Positions 11,875-23,280 are shown, counted from the first letter of the stretch. The stretch is DNA of 64,000 nt from Cordia subcordata (GCA_028554755.1 JAPTOF010000006.1:5202501-5266500), one strand, 5' to 3'. Numbers and translations are program-made. The notes: a model not told the origin generated them from the letters alone.

Positions 11875-12906
11875 GAGACTCCTTGATGAGGTAGGTATAT
11901 GTGGGTTTTTAGATGGCCCTTACTTGGTGAAGGGTGGAATATAGGGACCCAAAAACTGTTTTGCTTGCTTTTAAGTGCTTGGCAAACGTACTTATGAGCT
12001 GATGGCCTTTTTGTTAAGTATGTGATCACGAGTAGTATTGCAAACTAAATTGGAAAAACAGAAGATACGAATGACTTATTTTTCACTCGCTTTCAATCGC
12101 TTAAAATAGGTCATAAATTCTTAAACTACACATGGCAAAATTTCTTCTGGACTTAAAAATTGATTTCACAACTTATAAACTTAGGGCCTGATTATAATAG
12201 TTTTGTTTTTTCAGCAAAAATTACTTTTTTAAAAAAAATATATATATATATATTATTTTTGTAATACCTATTCAACTTACTTTAAAAAAGTTAAAACTCT
12301 AAAAAAAAAAATCAAATATGACCATGGAAAAGCATTTCAAGATGATCATGCTAACCGATTTTGTCATACCTAGTCTCAAGTTCAATATGACTATGGAACA
12401 TTTTAGATTAAAGTTAAAAAAAAAAAATATTGTGGTTTGTTACAGACTTATTTTGAGTAATTTTTTTTAGAAATAAAATAGAAGTCAGTAATTTGATGGG
12501 CATTGACTGTGATATGCGCCATTGTTAATATAATAAATAAATAAATTTGACAAAAAAATAATAAATAAATAAACAAATATCTTTTAGATGAGGTGGTAAC
12601 TTTAAGATGGTATCAGAGTATAAAAACAAAATGATCTCAGGTTCAGTCCTTACTGCCACCTATTTTTAAAAAAATATTAAATTGCAACGTGCAAACTCTA
12701 AACAAATTACGATGGACGTGGGAAGCATGTCTTTCTATAAGCTTTTAGATGAGATGGTAACTCTAAAATTCATATATGTTGGGGGCATATTAACATAATA
12801 AATAAATAAACCAAAGTCGGGGCCATGTTAATATAATAAATAAATAAACTAATATTTTCTTTACAAATTTAAACTTTTAGATGATATGATAACTCTAAAA
12901 TTCATA
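11875..12906. other. intergenic DNA, no gene seen
   Basis: It starts with the old 5' flank of the 11 kb UGT pseudogene. AT-rich DNA follows, with repeated phrases such as 'aacataataaataaataaac' near 12530, 12790 and 12830 and 'cttttagatgagatggtaac' near 12570, 12740 and 12870. These look like local degenerate duplications. Confidence 0.4.
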
Positions 12907-13135
12907 TATATTCTTGGATTTGTGGGTTATTGTGGGTGGAACTCCACTTAGGAATACTAGCTCAGGATTTGGGATTCCTCTCATCATCGCCATGCATGCC
13001 CAACGTTACTGGAGATTGGTGTACATGTAGGGATGATCATGGCAGAGATGCAATTGGCAAACTTCAGACATAAGAAATTGGCAAAGGACCACAATAATGT
13101 GATGATACTTGTGACTATATGGCGGAGCGAGGTAA
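12907..13135 (+). pseudogene. relic of a UGT donor-binding region, opposite strand
   Basis: On the plus strand a degraded UGT segment is readable in pieces. There is a 'CGWNST' stretch ending in a stop near 12945, then GFGIPLII, then a match to the 'EIGV...NGKLQREEIGKV' region ('gcaattggcaaacttcagaca', 'gaaattggcaaagg'), ending near 'gtgactatatggcgg'. Frameshifts and stops are dense. It faces opposite to its close neighbours and is probably the oldest dead copy in the cluster. Confidence 0.7.
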
Positions 13136-13450
13136 AACGTGAGGCATAAGAGAGAAAAAGGCCAAAAACAGAGAAAACCAATTTGTAAATCTCAAAATAT
13201 TAAACCCGAGGAATTTAATTGTATTATTTGAAAAAAAATAAAACTGAGTAAATTTTAACATGTATTATTAAAATTAAAAATAACTCATGCAAAGCACATG
13301 ATATTCATGACTAACTTTATCTCTTGCTATTAAAAATAATAAACTTAACTAAATGCAGCGTTTAATACCAAAAAATAAATAAATCTATATAGAGCACAAA
13401 TATAGAAATACTAGTTTTATATAATTTCTAATTGTGAAATACTATGTAAC

Positions 13451-13862
13451 AACTACTAGAAATTAGTGGATTTGAGATAAAAAATTAGAGACGGAAACTT
13501 TCTGTCCCAATTTGAGATATATTTGAGATGGAAAATTTGAACAAAATTTTCTAATAAGTTAATATATATTTGAGATGAAAAAATTTTCCGTCTCGAATTA
13601 ACACACTCAAATTAACATGGATTTGGGATAGAAAATTTTGAAAAGATTTTCTAATAAGTTAATACATATTGGAGCAGAAAATTTGAGACACAAAATTTTT
13701 CATCTCAATTTGAGATGGAATTTTTAGTTTCAAAATTTGAGAGGAGGGTTTTTGGGACGGAAAATTTCTGTCTCAAATTCCCTCTCAAATCTATTTCGAG
13801 CCTGAATTTTTTAAGTTTGAGATAGAAAGTTTTCATCTCAAATTTAAAAACTTTTTGTAGGG
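13451..13862. mobile_element. non-autonomous mini-CACTA element
   Basis: The left end AACTACTAGAAATTAG and right end CTTTTTGTAGGG fit slightly mutated CACTA termini. They are flanked by the 3 bp duplication AAC (13448-13450 and 13863-13865). The interior consists of many short sense/antisense copies of a 'tttgagatggaaaattttc' phrase, typical of CACTA subterminal repeats, and can fold into long hairpins. No coding capacity. Confidence 0.75.
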
Positions 13863-13865
13863 AAC

Positions 13866-14885
13866 ACAAGGTCATATTGTCTAATTATTATAATAGAATA
13901 TTTGCAAAGATCATATTACAATGAATAGAATAACATCACAATAAAATACGAATAAAGAGAAATACTATAATTCTTAGTTTGCATATTTACACCTCTATGC
14001 ATCAAGGATGAAGTGAATGAGCAACCTAGAATACCAAAAGAATGCAATTGGCATCTTAAGAGCGAAGTCAATGAGCAACACGCAATAGAAAAAGTAATAT
14101 GACATATGAGTTAAGAGTATAAATTTCAATCTAACTAACTTTTGTTTTTTGCGATTAAGATATAAAAGATGCAAAGTATTTCTTTTTAGAAGATGAACCT
14201 TCAAAATATGTATGTTTTTGTTCCCGTCCAAGTGATTTTCATAGAGTTAGTGGTATCAGTAGAGGTTTGAGAGCTCTAGCTAGACACTGCTTAATTGGTA
14301 GTGTGCAGTACTCGACCTTAAAGAATTTCCATTAGTCTCATAGAAAGATCTAATAGAAAATCTTACCTCTATATCCATTTCTTCATTAGTCTCATAGAAA
14401 GCGCTGATAGGAAATCTTATCTTTACATTTATTTCTGTCTCAAAATAGGTACGCTTTGAGAGCTAAGAGAAAATCTTATCTCTACGTTCATTTCTGTCTC
14501 AAATAGATAGGGCTTGAGTTGTATATAAAAAGGTAATACTTGACAGTTTTTGTTGAATAGCATAGAAGATCAAGTCCTCTCCCTATATTTGAGTATAGAT
14601 GCATTTTAAAATAAATAAGAAAAATGCACATTGGATATAAAATGATTTTTTTTTTGTTATGTTAAACTTTCAATGTATTTAAATAAGAGTAGAAGCATTT
14701 TCACCCTAGAAACACATGATTTGGTGCAAAAGAAATCCACAGTGATGGACAGTTTTATTTCGCGAAAAGAAGCTTGTCAAATGAGTTTACATTTTTGCGA
14801 AAAAGGTGACTACTCCAACTTATTAGTTGCTAAGCTAATAGCCGAAATTTTGGAGAGTGCGAGAAAAAAATAAAGACTATAATGA
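13866..14885. other. 3' flank of the 15 kb UGT, no gene seen
   Basis: From about 14133 onward this is the reverse complement of 44650-45405 at very high similarity. It holds phrases in tandem (the 'tcattagtctcatagaaag' unit near 14330 and 14385) but no reading frame of note. Confidence 0.6.
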
Positions 14886-16195
14886 TCAATCTTGATTTCC
14901 CTTACTCTCACAAATTAAAGCCATTAGGAATTGAGAAGCTTCGAAAATGTCTTGCTTTTCTCTCATTTTCACTTTCTGTCTTATCTCTATCACTTGTTTC
15001 CTCACTTTCTCCCCCATGTCCCCAACGATCACATGGTTGAGGACCTTTCCAATTTCTTCTCTTTGGAGTTTGCCATTGTCATCTCTCATGACCTCCACAG
15101 CAACACCAATCTCCACCACCAACTTAGCATTCAGGGGCTGGTCCCATTGCATGGGCATGGCGATGATTGGAACCCCAAATTCTAAACTTTCCATGATTGA
15201 ACTCCACCCGCAGTGACTCAGAAAACCACCAATGCTTGGATGACTTAGAATTTTCGCTTGGGGTGCCCATCCTTCCACCACTCTTCCTCTGTCTCCAATT
15301 CTTTCAACAAATCCCTCTGGTAGTGACTTTTCGGCACGAATACTCTCTCCTTTTGGAAACCTCATGACCCAGATGAAATTCACATTGCTCAGCTCTAAAC
15401 CAAAGGCTAACTCTTCTATTTCTTCCTTTTTGAGATAACATTCCGACCCGAAGGATATGAACACGGTTGAATGCTCATTTTTCTTTCCTAACCATTCGAA
15501 GAGCTCCATGTTCTCATCTTGATCATCATCATTGCAAAAAGGATCTTGAACCAGAGGACCAACCGGGATGAACTCAGTATCTATGAGCTCCGAGAAATAA
15601 TCGATATATTTTGCTTCGATTTCTCTCGAGGTTTTTATCAGCATGGTTTTAGGAAACCTCTCGGGGATTTCATCTTCAGGATCTGTTTGACTTCTTCTAT
15701 ATTCAACCACCCTGTTTAACATGTCTCGAGTTCGAATCAACAATAATCAGTAACTAGTAATTGGGGAATTTAACAACATCAGAAAGAAAAAGAAAAAGAC
15801 TAACCTGTTGAAGTTGGCTTGCTCAAAATCAGTGAGACGCAAACCTGGAAAAGGGAATTCAATCCCCGGACGTCGAGCTACGTGATTGAAGTACGAGCAA
15901 ATGGCCGCGCTGGCCGTCAAGAATTGAATAGCTGGAATATTAAGCCCAGATGCAACGCCAGCAGCCCATGGTATGAGAGGGTCATGTATAATCAAGTCTG
16001 GATTGAGAGACTCAAGTAGGTTGGATAGGGTGGGTTTGCCCATTTTCAGGGCCTTCTTGAGGGTGGGAAGGAGATGAAGTGGTAGGCCATTTGTGGTGTG
16101 CCGTTGAGGAGGCAGTTCGGGCAAGGACAGCAAATGGAGTTCCACCATTTCAATGGAGCTGAGAGATGAGGAAGATGAACTCTTGATGATGTTTT
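14133..16195 (-). repeat. inverted duplication, left arm (UGT exons plus 3' flank)
   Basis: About 2 kb that matches 43352-45405 in the opposite orientation, covering most of exon 1, the intron, exon 2 and about 750 bp of 3' flank. Similarity is highest in exon 2, where the predicted proteins are identical from about residue 224 to the C-terminus. It ends abruptly at about 14133. Within exon 1 it ends where the 43 kb gene switches to the 37 kb type. Confidence 0.9.
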
Positions 16196-16349
16196 TCTCT
16201 ACGTATTTGAGATTTACAGGTGTAGAGCAGAGGTATATGTAAAAGCCTCTCTCTGAGAGTCTCTTGGCAAGCCCCAGGAATGGAGATATGTGACCATAAG
16301 CCAACCATGGAAGCATGAAAACTCTTGGACCGACATCGTCTGCTTCCAT
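14886..16349 (-). CDS. UDP-glycosyltransferase, UGT94-like (two exons)
   Basis: Exon 1 is 16349-15805, exon 2 is 15711-14886, and the intron (15712-15804, GT-AG, phase 2) is 93 bp. The product is 456 residues. Catalytic His H20 lies in WLAYGHISP, the partner Asp D123 in PDLIIHDP, and the donor-binding box starts at W330 and ends in QWDQ. The start follows paralogue alignment. It should be a cytosolic glycosyltransferase acting on a small, probably already glycosylated, acceptor; the sugar is most likely glucose given the final Gln, which is an inference. Exon 2 is almost identical to that of the 43 kb gene on the other strand. Its N-terminus (MEADDV) and promoter differ from the 37 and 43 kb genes, so expression may differ. 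Confidence 0.93.
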
Positions 16350-16415
16350 GAGACTTTTGGGGTTTTTGGGTTGGGGGGGTTGTTGTCTTGTGGATGTCCC
16401 TTGTTTGACGAAGAC

Positions 16416-16422
16416 TTATAAT
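16416..16422 (-). promoter_or_regulatory. candidate TATA box of the 15 kb UGT
   Basis: Minus-strand CATTATAAG lies about 67-73 bp upstream of the ATG at 16349, the same spacing as at the 2.6 kb gene. A (TA)n run near 16470-16487 is the alternative. Confidence 0.45.
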
Positions 16423-16507
16423 GGGGGAACGGAAGCAATCGGCGCAGGATTACCCACGCGCGTGTCTGTGTATATATATATATATAGACACACACCAACG
16501 TTTTACT

Positions 16508-17430
16508 CCATATATTATTAGCTAGGCTGAGTTACTTATGAAAAAGTTGTCGTGTATTCCGTGGCTGGTGATATGAATCCGGCTACGTTTCACAATCAAT
16601 GACGTACTGTCAAATTACTAACCTTTATGTTGATAATAGAATTAGAATAACGAATTTTTTTTATCTACTATTAAGAATTAACTTATAATTGTGGACTTGA
16701 TTACTAGTGTATTTGGAATAATTTTATTTTAAGATACTTATCCTATTAAAATTTAAAAATATTTCATAAGATTTAATATATCTTATCACATACATTATGT
16801 ATTTTATAGTTATAAAAAATAAAATTAGATGAATTATTTATTTTTTATAAGATAAAAAATATAATTTATTTTTAAATTTTTATTAAATATATGTAATAAA
16901 ATATCTTAAATTTTATAAAATAAATATTTATTTTAATAAAATAAATATTTTAAAATAAAATTATAACAAATAGAGCGTAAGAATTTTACCTATAAATGTG
17001 GACTTGACTAAAAGACTTGATTATGAAACATTTAGGAGGTGTAACCATCACTTTACATAGAAAGTTGAGAGGTATTTGGCTTGTCAAAACCTTTCCCATC
17101 ACAGAAGGTCAAAAGTCGTTTTTCTCGACTTTTTATTACAGTATTTAGTTTGATCTTTTTAAATTTCAATTATTAAATTGTAAATCAATAAATTTTTTTA
17201 TTTCTAAAAAATACTTAAAATAAATTTAACTCAAATAAAAAAAATTAATATGAAAAAATCTGCCAGCACGGAACTTGGGAAATTCTTTTCATGGCTGATA
17301 TTTGTTCATTGTCTAGTCGTTATTAAAAAAAAAAAAGGTGTGCGCATTTAAGTTAACAGAGAGTCAACTCAGGCAACTTGTTGGACCCTGAAATGCGTAT
17401 TTGTGGTAGACAACAAAGGTTACGCTTCCA
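16508..17430 (-). repeat. upstream block of the 15 kb UGT, copy 2 of a direct duplication
   Basis: Matches 9238-10200 (see that entry), with an extra AT-rich insertion at about 16707-16978. Confidence 0.8.
16707..16978. mobile_element. AT-rich inverted-repeat MITE-like insertion
   Basis: Ends GTGTATTTGGAATAATTTTA and, in reverse complement, GCTCTATTTGTTATAATTTT. The body is a long A/T palindrome. It is absent from the matching position in the 9.4 kb copy. I did not find a secure target-site duplication. Similar ends occur in the spacer near 36590 and 42475. Confidence 0.5.
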
Positions 17431-17460
17431 TGGTGCATTGCTTCAGTCACGTTATTAATA

Positions 17461-17925
17461 AGTGCAAATTTCACAAAGAATCTTTATTATTTATAAAAAA
17501 ATTAATATTTGATCTTTATTATTTGAAAAGTGATCCATTTGGATTTTAGTATATTCAAAAAGTGTTATTTTAGTCCCTATTATTTCAAAATGACCAATTT
17601 AATCTTTAATATTTGCAAAAAGTGACCCAATTAATCCTCATTTTAATGTTAAATATAGTCATCTGAATTCATTTTGGCCTTCAAAATGATTATGGGATGA
17701 TCATATGATCCGTTAATAAAGATGAAAGTTGATTTCTTTTGTGAAAATTAACATTTTTCGCAAATATTAAAGACTCAATGAATTATTTTTTTAAAACAGT
17801 AGGGATTAAATTGATTTCTTTCAAAAACATTGAAGATCGAAGGGGTCACTTTCCAAACAATGAGAACTAAAATGATACTTTTTTAAATAATATGGACCAT
17901 TTGTAGAATTTTCCCTATTAATAAT
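17461..17925. repeat. fold-back repeat of 'tttggtccttaatattt' type
   Basis: Short phrases of the kind 'gtgatccatttggatttta' run forward in the left half and as reverse complement in the right half ('ataatatggaccatttg'), forming an imperfect ~460 bp inverted repeat. No coding capacity. Confidence 0.6.
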
Positions 17926-17934
17926 TAACAATTT

Positions 17935-18318
17935 ACAAAAAGTGTCAATGTAGTCTTTATTTTTATAAAAGTGACTCACTTGGTCCGCAATATTTGAAAA
18001 GGAAGAAAAAGTCCATTTTATCCCTACTATTTCAAAAATTAATCCATTTGGACCTTAATATTTATTTAAAAAATGTCAATTCTCATTCCCATTAATGGTC
18101 AGCTAATTACTACATGACTAATTTTAGGGTAAATGGGAAATCAACTAGATCACTTTTTTACAAGCGTTGAGGACCAAATTGATCACTTTTGAAATAAGAA
18201 GGAATAAAGTGACATTTTTTTGAATACATTAAGAATCAAATATGTCATTTTTGAAATAATAAGGACTCAACTGACACTTTCTTTAATAAAAGGGACCATT
18301 TGTGAAATTTGCCGACAA
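17935..18318. repeat. second fold-back repeat, homologous to 28410-28765
   Basis: Same design as the element just upstream, with 'gtgactcacttggtccgcaatatttg' on the left and 'aataataaggactcaactgaca' on the right. A close relative occupies 28410-28765, and homology continues into the UGT spacer beyond both copies. Confidence 0.6.
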
Positions 18319-18319
18319 A

Positions 18320-19627
18320 ATAACTTAAGTATGTATGAATAAACCTATCACCTCTTTGCTTTTTAAAAAAATAAGGATAAAAGTATATAATATGAACTAA
18401 TTTTTTGCATCAATGACAAAATAAAACTATTAGAATGATAAGAAAAAAATCCTATTTTTAATAGATAACAAGATTTCTCTATGATAATATAGACTTTTGT
18501 TTATCCACTTCAATGTCAAGTTTATTTGCACAATAATATGCTCAATGTTAGATTGATGACAAAAAAAAAAAAAAAAAACAACAACAATAATAATAATAAT
18601 AACAACAAAGAATAAAAAATGCTTTTTGTTACTATTGACAAGAATGAAAAAATCAAATTAATTAACTCATTGTACAAAACAAAATATCAATAATATATAT
18701 ATATATATATATATATAAGCACAATCAACCCGTATAAAAGTAGTTAAAAAAGAGAATCAAAGAGAAGAATATTAGTCTGATTTATGAGATGAGAAGCATT
18801 ATAACTTTTTGTGATGGTGATTGATGTACAAAGTTATATCTTGTGAAAAGCACATAATTAAAAAAAAAAGAGGGTTTACTTTGGTCCAAGAATAAAAAAA
18901 GAAAGTTAACTTTAAAATGCTGAGATAATAAATATTAAAACCCAAAAGCATCTTCATTTTTATGAGGCGGCTGAGATAATAAATGCTACTTAAAAGAATA
19001 AATAAAAGACAAAGCAGCAATTGTTCGGTGGTTGAGATTAATAACAAATGTTACTTATTAAAAAAAAAGATAAATAAATAACTGAGATAGCAAATGTTAC
19101 CTAAAAGTCCCTTTCTTCTTGCTTGGAGGCTAAGATAATAAATGTTAGTTAAAAGAAAAAAGAAAAGACAAAGCAGCAATTGTTAGGCGACTTAGATGAT
19201 AAATGCTAGTTAAAAGAATAAAGAAAAGAGAGCGCAACAAATGTTAGGCGGCTGAGATAATAAATGCTAGTCAAATGAATAAACTGAGATAATAAATGCT
19301 AGTTTAATGAATAAATAAAAGACAACAAATTTGATATGTTTGGTTTAAGGGTTTATAAGTTATTTTTAAGTGCTTAAAAGCAAGTAAAAATAAACACTTA
19401 TGTTTTGACCATAAATAAAGATCTTTTAATCCTTCGACAAATTAAAGAATTTCACAATATTAATAATAGAAGGTACTTTTACGTCATTTTAGTTTACACT
19501 ATTACTTGCAATCATATATATCAATTAAATATTTCATCAACTTATAAGCACGTATCACCAAATATTTCTCTACTTATTAGTTCCTTACTCATAAGCAAGA
19601 TTCTACTCATACATACCAATTTCTAAG
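18320..19627. repeat. UGT spacer unit with degenerate minisatellite
   Basis: This spacer recurs upstream of the rightward UGT copies (28.77-29.5, 35.6-36.3, 41.25-42.2 kb). Between about 18962 and 19325 a unit of roughly 60 bp ('ggcggctgagataataaatgctag', then 'ttaaaagaataaa', then 'gacaaagcagcaatt') recurs about six times with drift. The later part ('ggtttaagggtttataagtt' to 'ccttactcataagca') matches 36120-36350 and 42010-42250. No gene. Confidence 0.75.
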
Positions 19628-19730
19628 CAGGTGAAAAATACGTAAAGCCGTTTTGCAGTCGATATATATCCATATTCCACCTTTCTCTAAGGGCCATGTA
19701 AACAGTAAACACATACCTCAAGTGAGTGCC

Positions 19731-20082
19731 GTGAATAAAAAGCAAATTTCTCGTCCAAGTGTTTTCATGCTTCCATGGTTGGCTTATGGTCACATATCTC
19801 CACACCTGGAGCTAGCCAAGAGACTCTCAGAGAGAGGCTTTTACATATTTCTCTGCTCTACACCTGTAAATCTCAAGTGCATTCGCAACAACCCACCAAT
19901 TCAAACAGTGAAACTTCACTTTCCATCCTTGCCTGAGCTACCTCCTCAACACCATACCATCAATGGCCTACCTCGTAATCTTATTGCCACCCTTAGCGAT
20001 GCCCTTAAAATGGAAAAACGTTCCCTATCCAATATGCTACAGGCTTTAAATCCATACTTGATCATACATTACCCAGTAATTA
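19731..20082 (+). pseudogene. UGT94-like 5' fragment, start codon lost
   Basis: Homologous to the first ~117 codons of the 37 kb gene, with WLAYGHISP intact. The ATG used by paralogues is GTG here (19731-19733). The acidic partner motif reads 'LIIHYP' instead of 'LIIHDP', and homology ends abruptly near 20082 in unrelated DNA. The upstream G-box CACGTG of the 37/43 kb genes is CAGGTG here (19628-19633). An in-frame ATG exists at 19653, but a product would be a short fragment without a donor-binding domain. It is a dead copy. Confidence 0.88.
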
Positions 20083-21571
20083 TTGGGATTGTATGCTCTA
20101 AAATGCATAAGCACATGGTGATTACTAGATGCTAAACATATTATACACTCATGATATTATTCATAGGATTGAGTCTTGCACACCATCTATGCCTTAATAT
20201 AACCAACTGGAAGACCAATATGGATATGTTTTTCCCGCCCATTCGCCTTTCTTCTCAAGCTTTCACATGTCTTTTTTTTTTCTTTTTTCTTTTTGGGGTT
20301 AAGTCTCGTACTGCCACATTTGCTTACATCCATCCGTTCATCTAAAATGGTTATCAACGATTATGGCAAAATAAGCATGAATCATCATATTTTATTATAT
20401 TCCTATAACTAACTTCATAAATCCACATCGTATGTAATTAATTATGAATGTTATATACATTATGTATTGTGTGTCTTTTTTATTATTGACAATTTATCTT
20501 CAATTTTTTTCCATATCAATTTTGTTATTTACTACATGATCCTTTTATAGATTTCCAATCACGGAAAGAGTTATTCGTAAAACTCATCCAATTGAAAAGA
20601 TTTTGTCATCAGAATAATACAATATATTATAATAAATATTCCATTGCAATATAAACGAATATATCCTTTTTACTTTTTGCCATCATCCAAATTATTTTCT
20701 TCAACCTATTCTAATGTGTAACAAACATGTAATGACATTAATTTTTTCATATTTTCCACATGTCCCACAACCAATTTATTAATGATTTTGTATTTACATA
20801 CTACTTGACTTCTACAATTTAAACGTAGTTCTGTAAAGGCACACACATTTTCCTCGTGCCATATTTTATTTTTTTAAAAAAATATGCTTTATATGTGCTT
20901 TTTTTAATGTCTACTTATTAGTTTAATCATTTTAATTCTTCAATCAATAGGGTTCCCCTGTTGCACATAGTGGTGTGTGGAAAAAAATGAGTTAACATAT
21001 GCCTCGAGTTAAAAATATTATAGAAATTCTTAAAAAAATGTCACACCCGCACATCGTGTGAGTATATACATTAGTGTATATATGTATATGTAAATTATAA
21101 CTTTATACAATTTACTTGAATTGCTTTCACATTAATTGATATAAATGTACTTATATTGTAATTTATGATTTTTTATTTTGCATTATAAAAATGTAATTAT
21201 GGTTATATCTAGGTTCCTATGATGGTTCTTCATATATATCATATTTACCACATGCACATTAATGATTTGTCTTCTTGCATTTTTTCCGTACACGTGCACC
21301 TAATGAATCAATTTAACCTCCCTTATTAAATTAAATAATGTTTTTTCTGTAATTCACATGTTTTTATTATGTCTTATTATACTATTAAATTACATTTATT
21401 GTAATTCACATGTTTTTAATGTGTCTTATTATATTGCTCATATTCATCACGTTTCCCTTAACATTTTATCTGAACTTGTCTGTCTCTTTGTGCATAAATA
21501 GAGGGTAGCTTGCACTTCATGGGCAATGCATCCTCTAAGAAAAACTTTGCATTTAGTTGAGTAGCTTATAT
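20083..21571. other. AT-rich DNA of unknown origin, possibly LTR remnant
   Basis: This sequence abuts the truncated UGT and is not in the other UGT units. It contains a direct repeat ('tgtaattcacatgttttta' at about 21349 and 21399) and a TATA-like 'cataaatagagggtagc' near 21494, 80 bp before the CACTA insertion. A promoter-like block followed by transcribed-looking DNA would fit an LTR interrupted by the CACTA element, but I could not find both LTR ends. Confidence 0.35.
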
Positions 21572-22265
21572 CACTAATAGAAAACTGGCTTTTAACAATT
21601 GTTAAAATTGATCGCTAAATTGCATAATCAGTCACTACAACATTAGCGGCGGATTTTGCAACCGCACAAGGTGGTTGCTAAAGCCTTGATTGTTAAATTA
21701 AAATTAGCGACCGATTTTTAACCGCTATCTATATATTTTTTGGTCGCTAAACACCATATTATTGCAAGGTTGAATTCGGTTGCAAATTTAGGTAAAGTAG
21801 CGAATGATTTAACAACCAAAACCATGGTAGCCAATTTTAGCAACCAACCACCGCTAATTTTAGCTACCGCACAGTCGGTCACTAAATTTTAACTACCACC
21901 CAGTCGGTCGCTAAATTTTAACTATTGCTCTATCTGTCGCTAATTTAGAAACAAATTTGTAAAAAAAATAAATAAATAAATTTGAAACAAAATTTTTCAT
22001 TTCAATTTAACCTCAAACTTATGAACAAAATTCAATTCATTTCCCTTCAAGAATTGACACAAATAAATTACAACATAAAAAACAAAATTTACAAGAATAT
22101 TATTACAAAAAGTACAAATTTACAAGAATATTATTAGAAAAAGTACAACTCATACAATTTTAGTATTTACAATAAGTTTACATGCTTATTCAAATGATAA
22201 CACAAAGCTATATACCCTTAAGAATAACTAAGACACATGTTGCCTGCTTTTGAAGCAACAAGTAA

Positions 22266-22384
22266 GAGGGTATTTGGCTTTGCTTATTTGGTGCTTATAA
22301 GCACCTAAATAATAAAAACTATGTGGGAAAGTACTTTTTTCTAAATGTTTATAAGTACCAAAATAAGCAAAGCCAAACACCCTC
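22266..22384. mobile_element. Tourist-like MITE nested in the CACTA element
   Basis: 119 bp near-palindrome, GAGGGTATTTGGCTTTGC at the left and GCAAAGCCAAACACCCTC at the right, flanked by TAA on both sides (22263-22265, 22385-22387), as for PIF/Harbinger-type elements. A relative lies at 51076-51197. Confidence 0.88.
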
Positions 22385-22519
22385 TAAGCTTAGCCAAGAA
22401 ATCATTGTGAAATTTCCAGGCTGCTGAGCCACCTCCATGAAAGTACTCAACCAAAGTAGCTTCGTTTGCCGCATAGGAACATAAAATCGCACCCAGAGAA
22501 TTGTTGGTCTGTAGATGAT

Positions 22520-22615
22520 AACATCCCTTGCTGTGATGCATAGCTCGTCCTTCAATTTACCATTGGCATAATTTGCAGCAAGCCATAGGCAAGATTTATC
22601 ATTCCCTGCATGCAT
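22520..22615 (-). pseudogene. captured RanBP1 exon 3 fragment
   Basis: Minus-strand reading HAGNDKSCLW...NGKLKDEL matches the Ran-binding-protein-1 stretch that in plants reads approximately 'HVGNEKSCVWHARDFADGELKDEL'. Homology fades after 'ELC', although a 'FMEVAQQ' echo near 22440 may be the next piece of the same exon. It lies about 2.6 kb from the preceding RanBP1 exon, with methylthioribose-kinase pieces between. Confidence 0.7.
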
Positions 22616-23150
22616 TACATAATTTCTTATTTTTGTTTTTTGTTTTTTATTTTTTATTTTATCCTGCAAATAGTTTGCTTTCATAAAATTAAAGTGCTGC
22701 ATCTGCAAAAGCATTTCCCCATATCTCATGTAGCAAAAATCACTGCTATCCATCAAAGAACAACTGGCATCTTTATTTTGCTAAAAACTGCATTACATCT
22801 TCCTAGACTACTCAAGAAGAAGTTAACATTATCATCAAAATTTAACAGATGTCAAGAGATGAAGCATGCCACATTAGAGTAATATATAAAAATGTGATCA
22901 GCAAATAGTTTGGAAGATCTAAGCATCAATTCTATCAATAAGTGGAGACCAATCCATTGAGAATCTTGCTATTAATTTTTATTTTTTTTCCAAAAATTGA
23001 TAGTTTGCTAATAACGCATTACATAAAAACAAATTCTTTTTAGATACTACAAATTACTCTAACCATAATACATAGAAACAATTTATATCACCAGGCAAGA
23101 CATGATATCATGGAAAATGTAGCTTATAAAGAAGAAATAGACCATCTCAC

Positions 23151-23280
23151 CTAATCATCTTGGCAGCACCAAATCCAAGTATATCATGAAATAATTCTTT
23201 TATATCCAACTTCCTCACTAGCAGCTGGAGCTTTGGATTATTATAGATTTCCAAAAGACATAAATCCAGGCTTTGTATGC
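23151..23280 (-). pseudogene. captured methylthioribose kinase exon (C-terminal part)
   Basis: A 130 bp segment bounded by a good acceptor (ctcctgcag) and donor (gtgaga) on the minus strand. In one open frame it encodes LEIYNNPKLQLLV..., then KELFHDILGFGAAKMIR. I recognise this as the plant 5-methylthioribose kinase region that precedes the 'RRIVGVAHVED' segment. That enzyme phosphorylates methylthioribose in the methionine salvage (Yang) cycle. Here it is only an exon inside a transposon. Confidence 0.65.

Noticed and set aside
13995..14231. 78-codon minus-strand frame beside the 15 kb UGT
   Set aside because: It straddles the end of the inverted-duplication arm, and its counterpart at 45 kb does not keep the frame.
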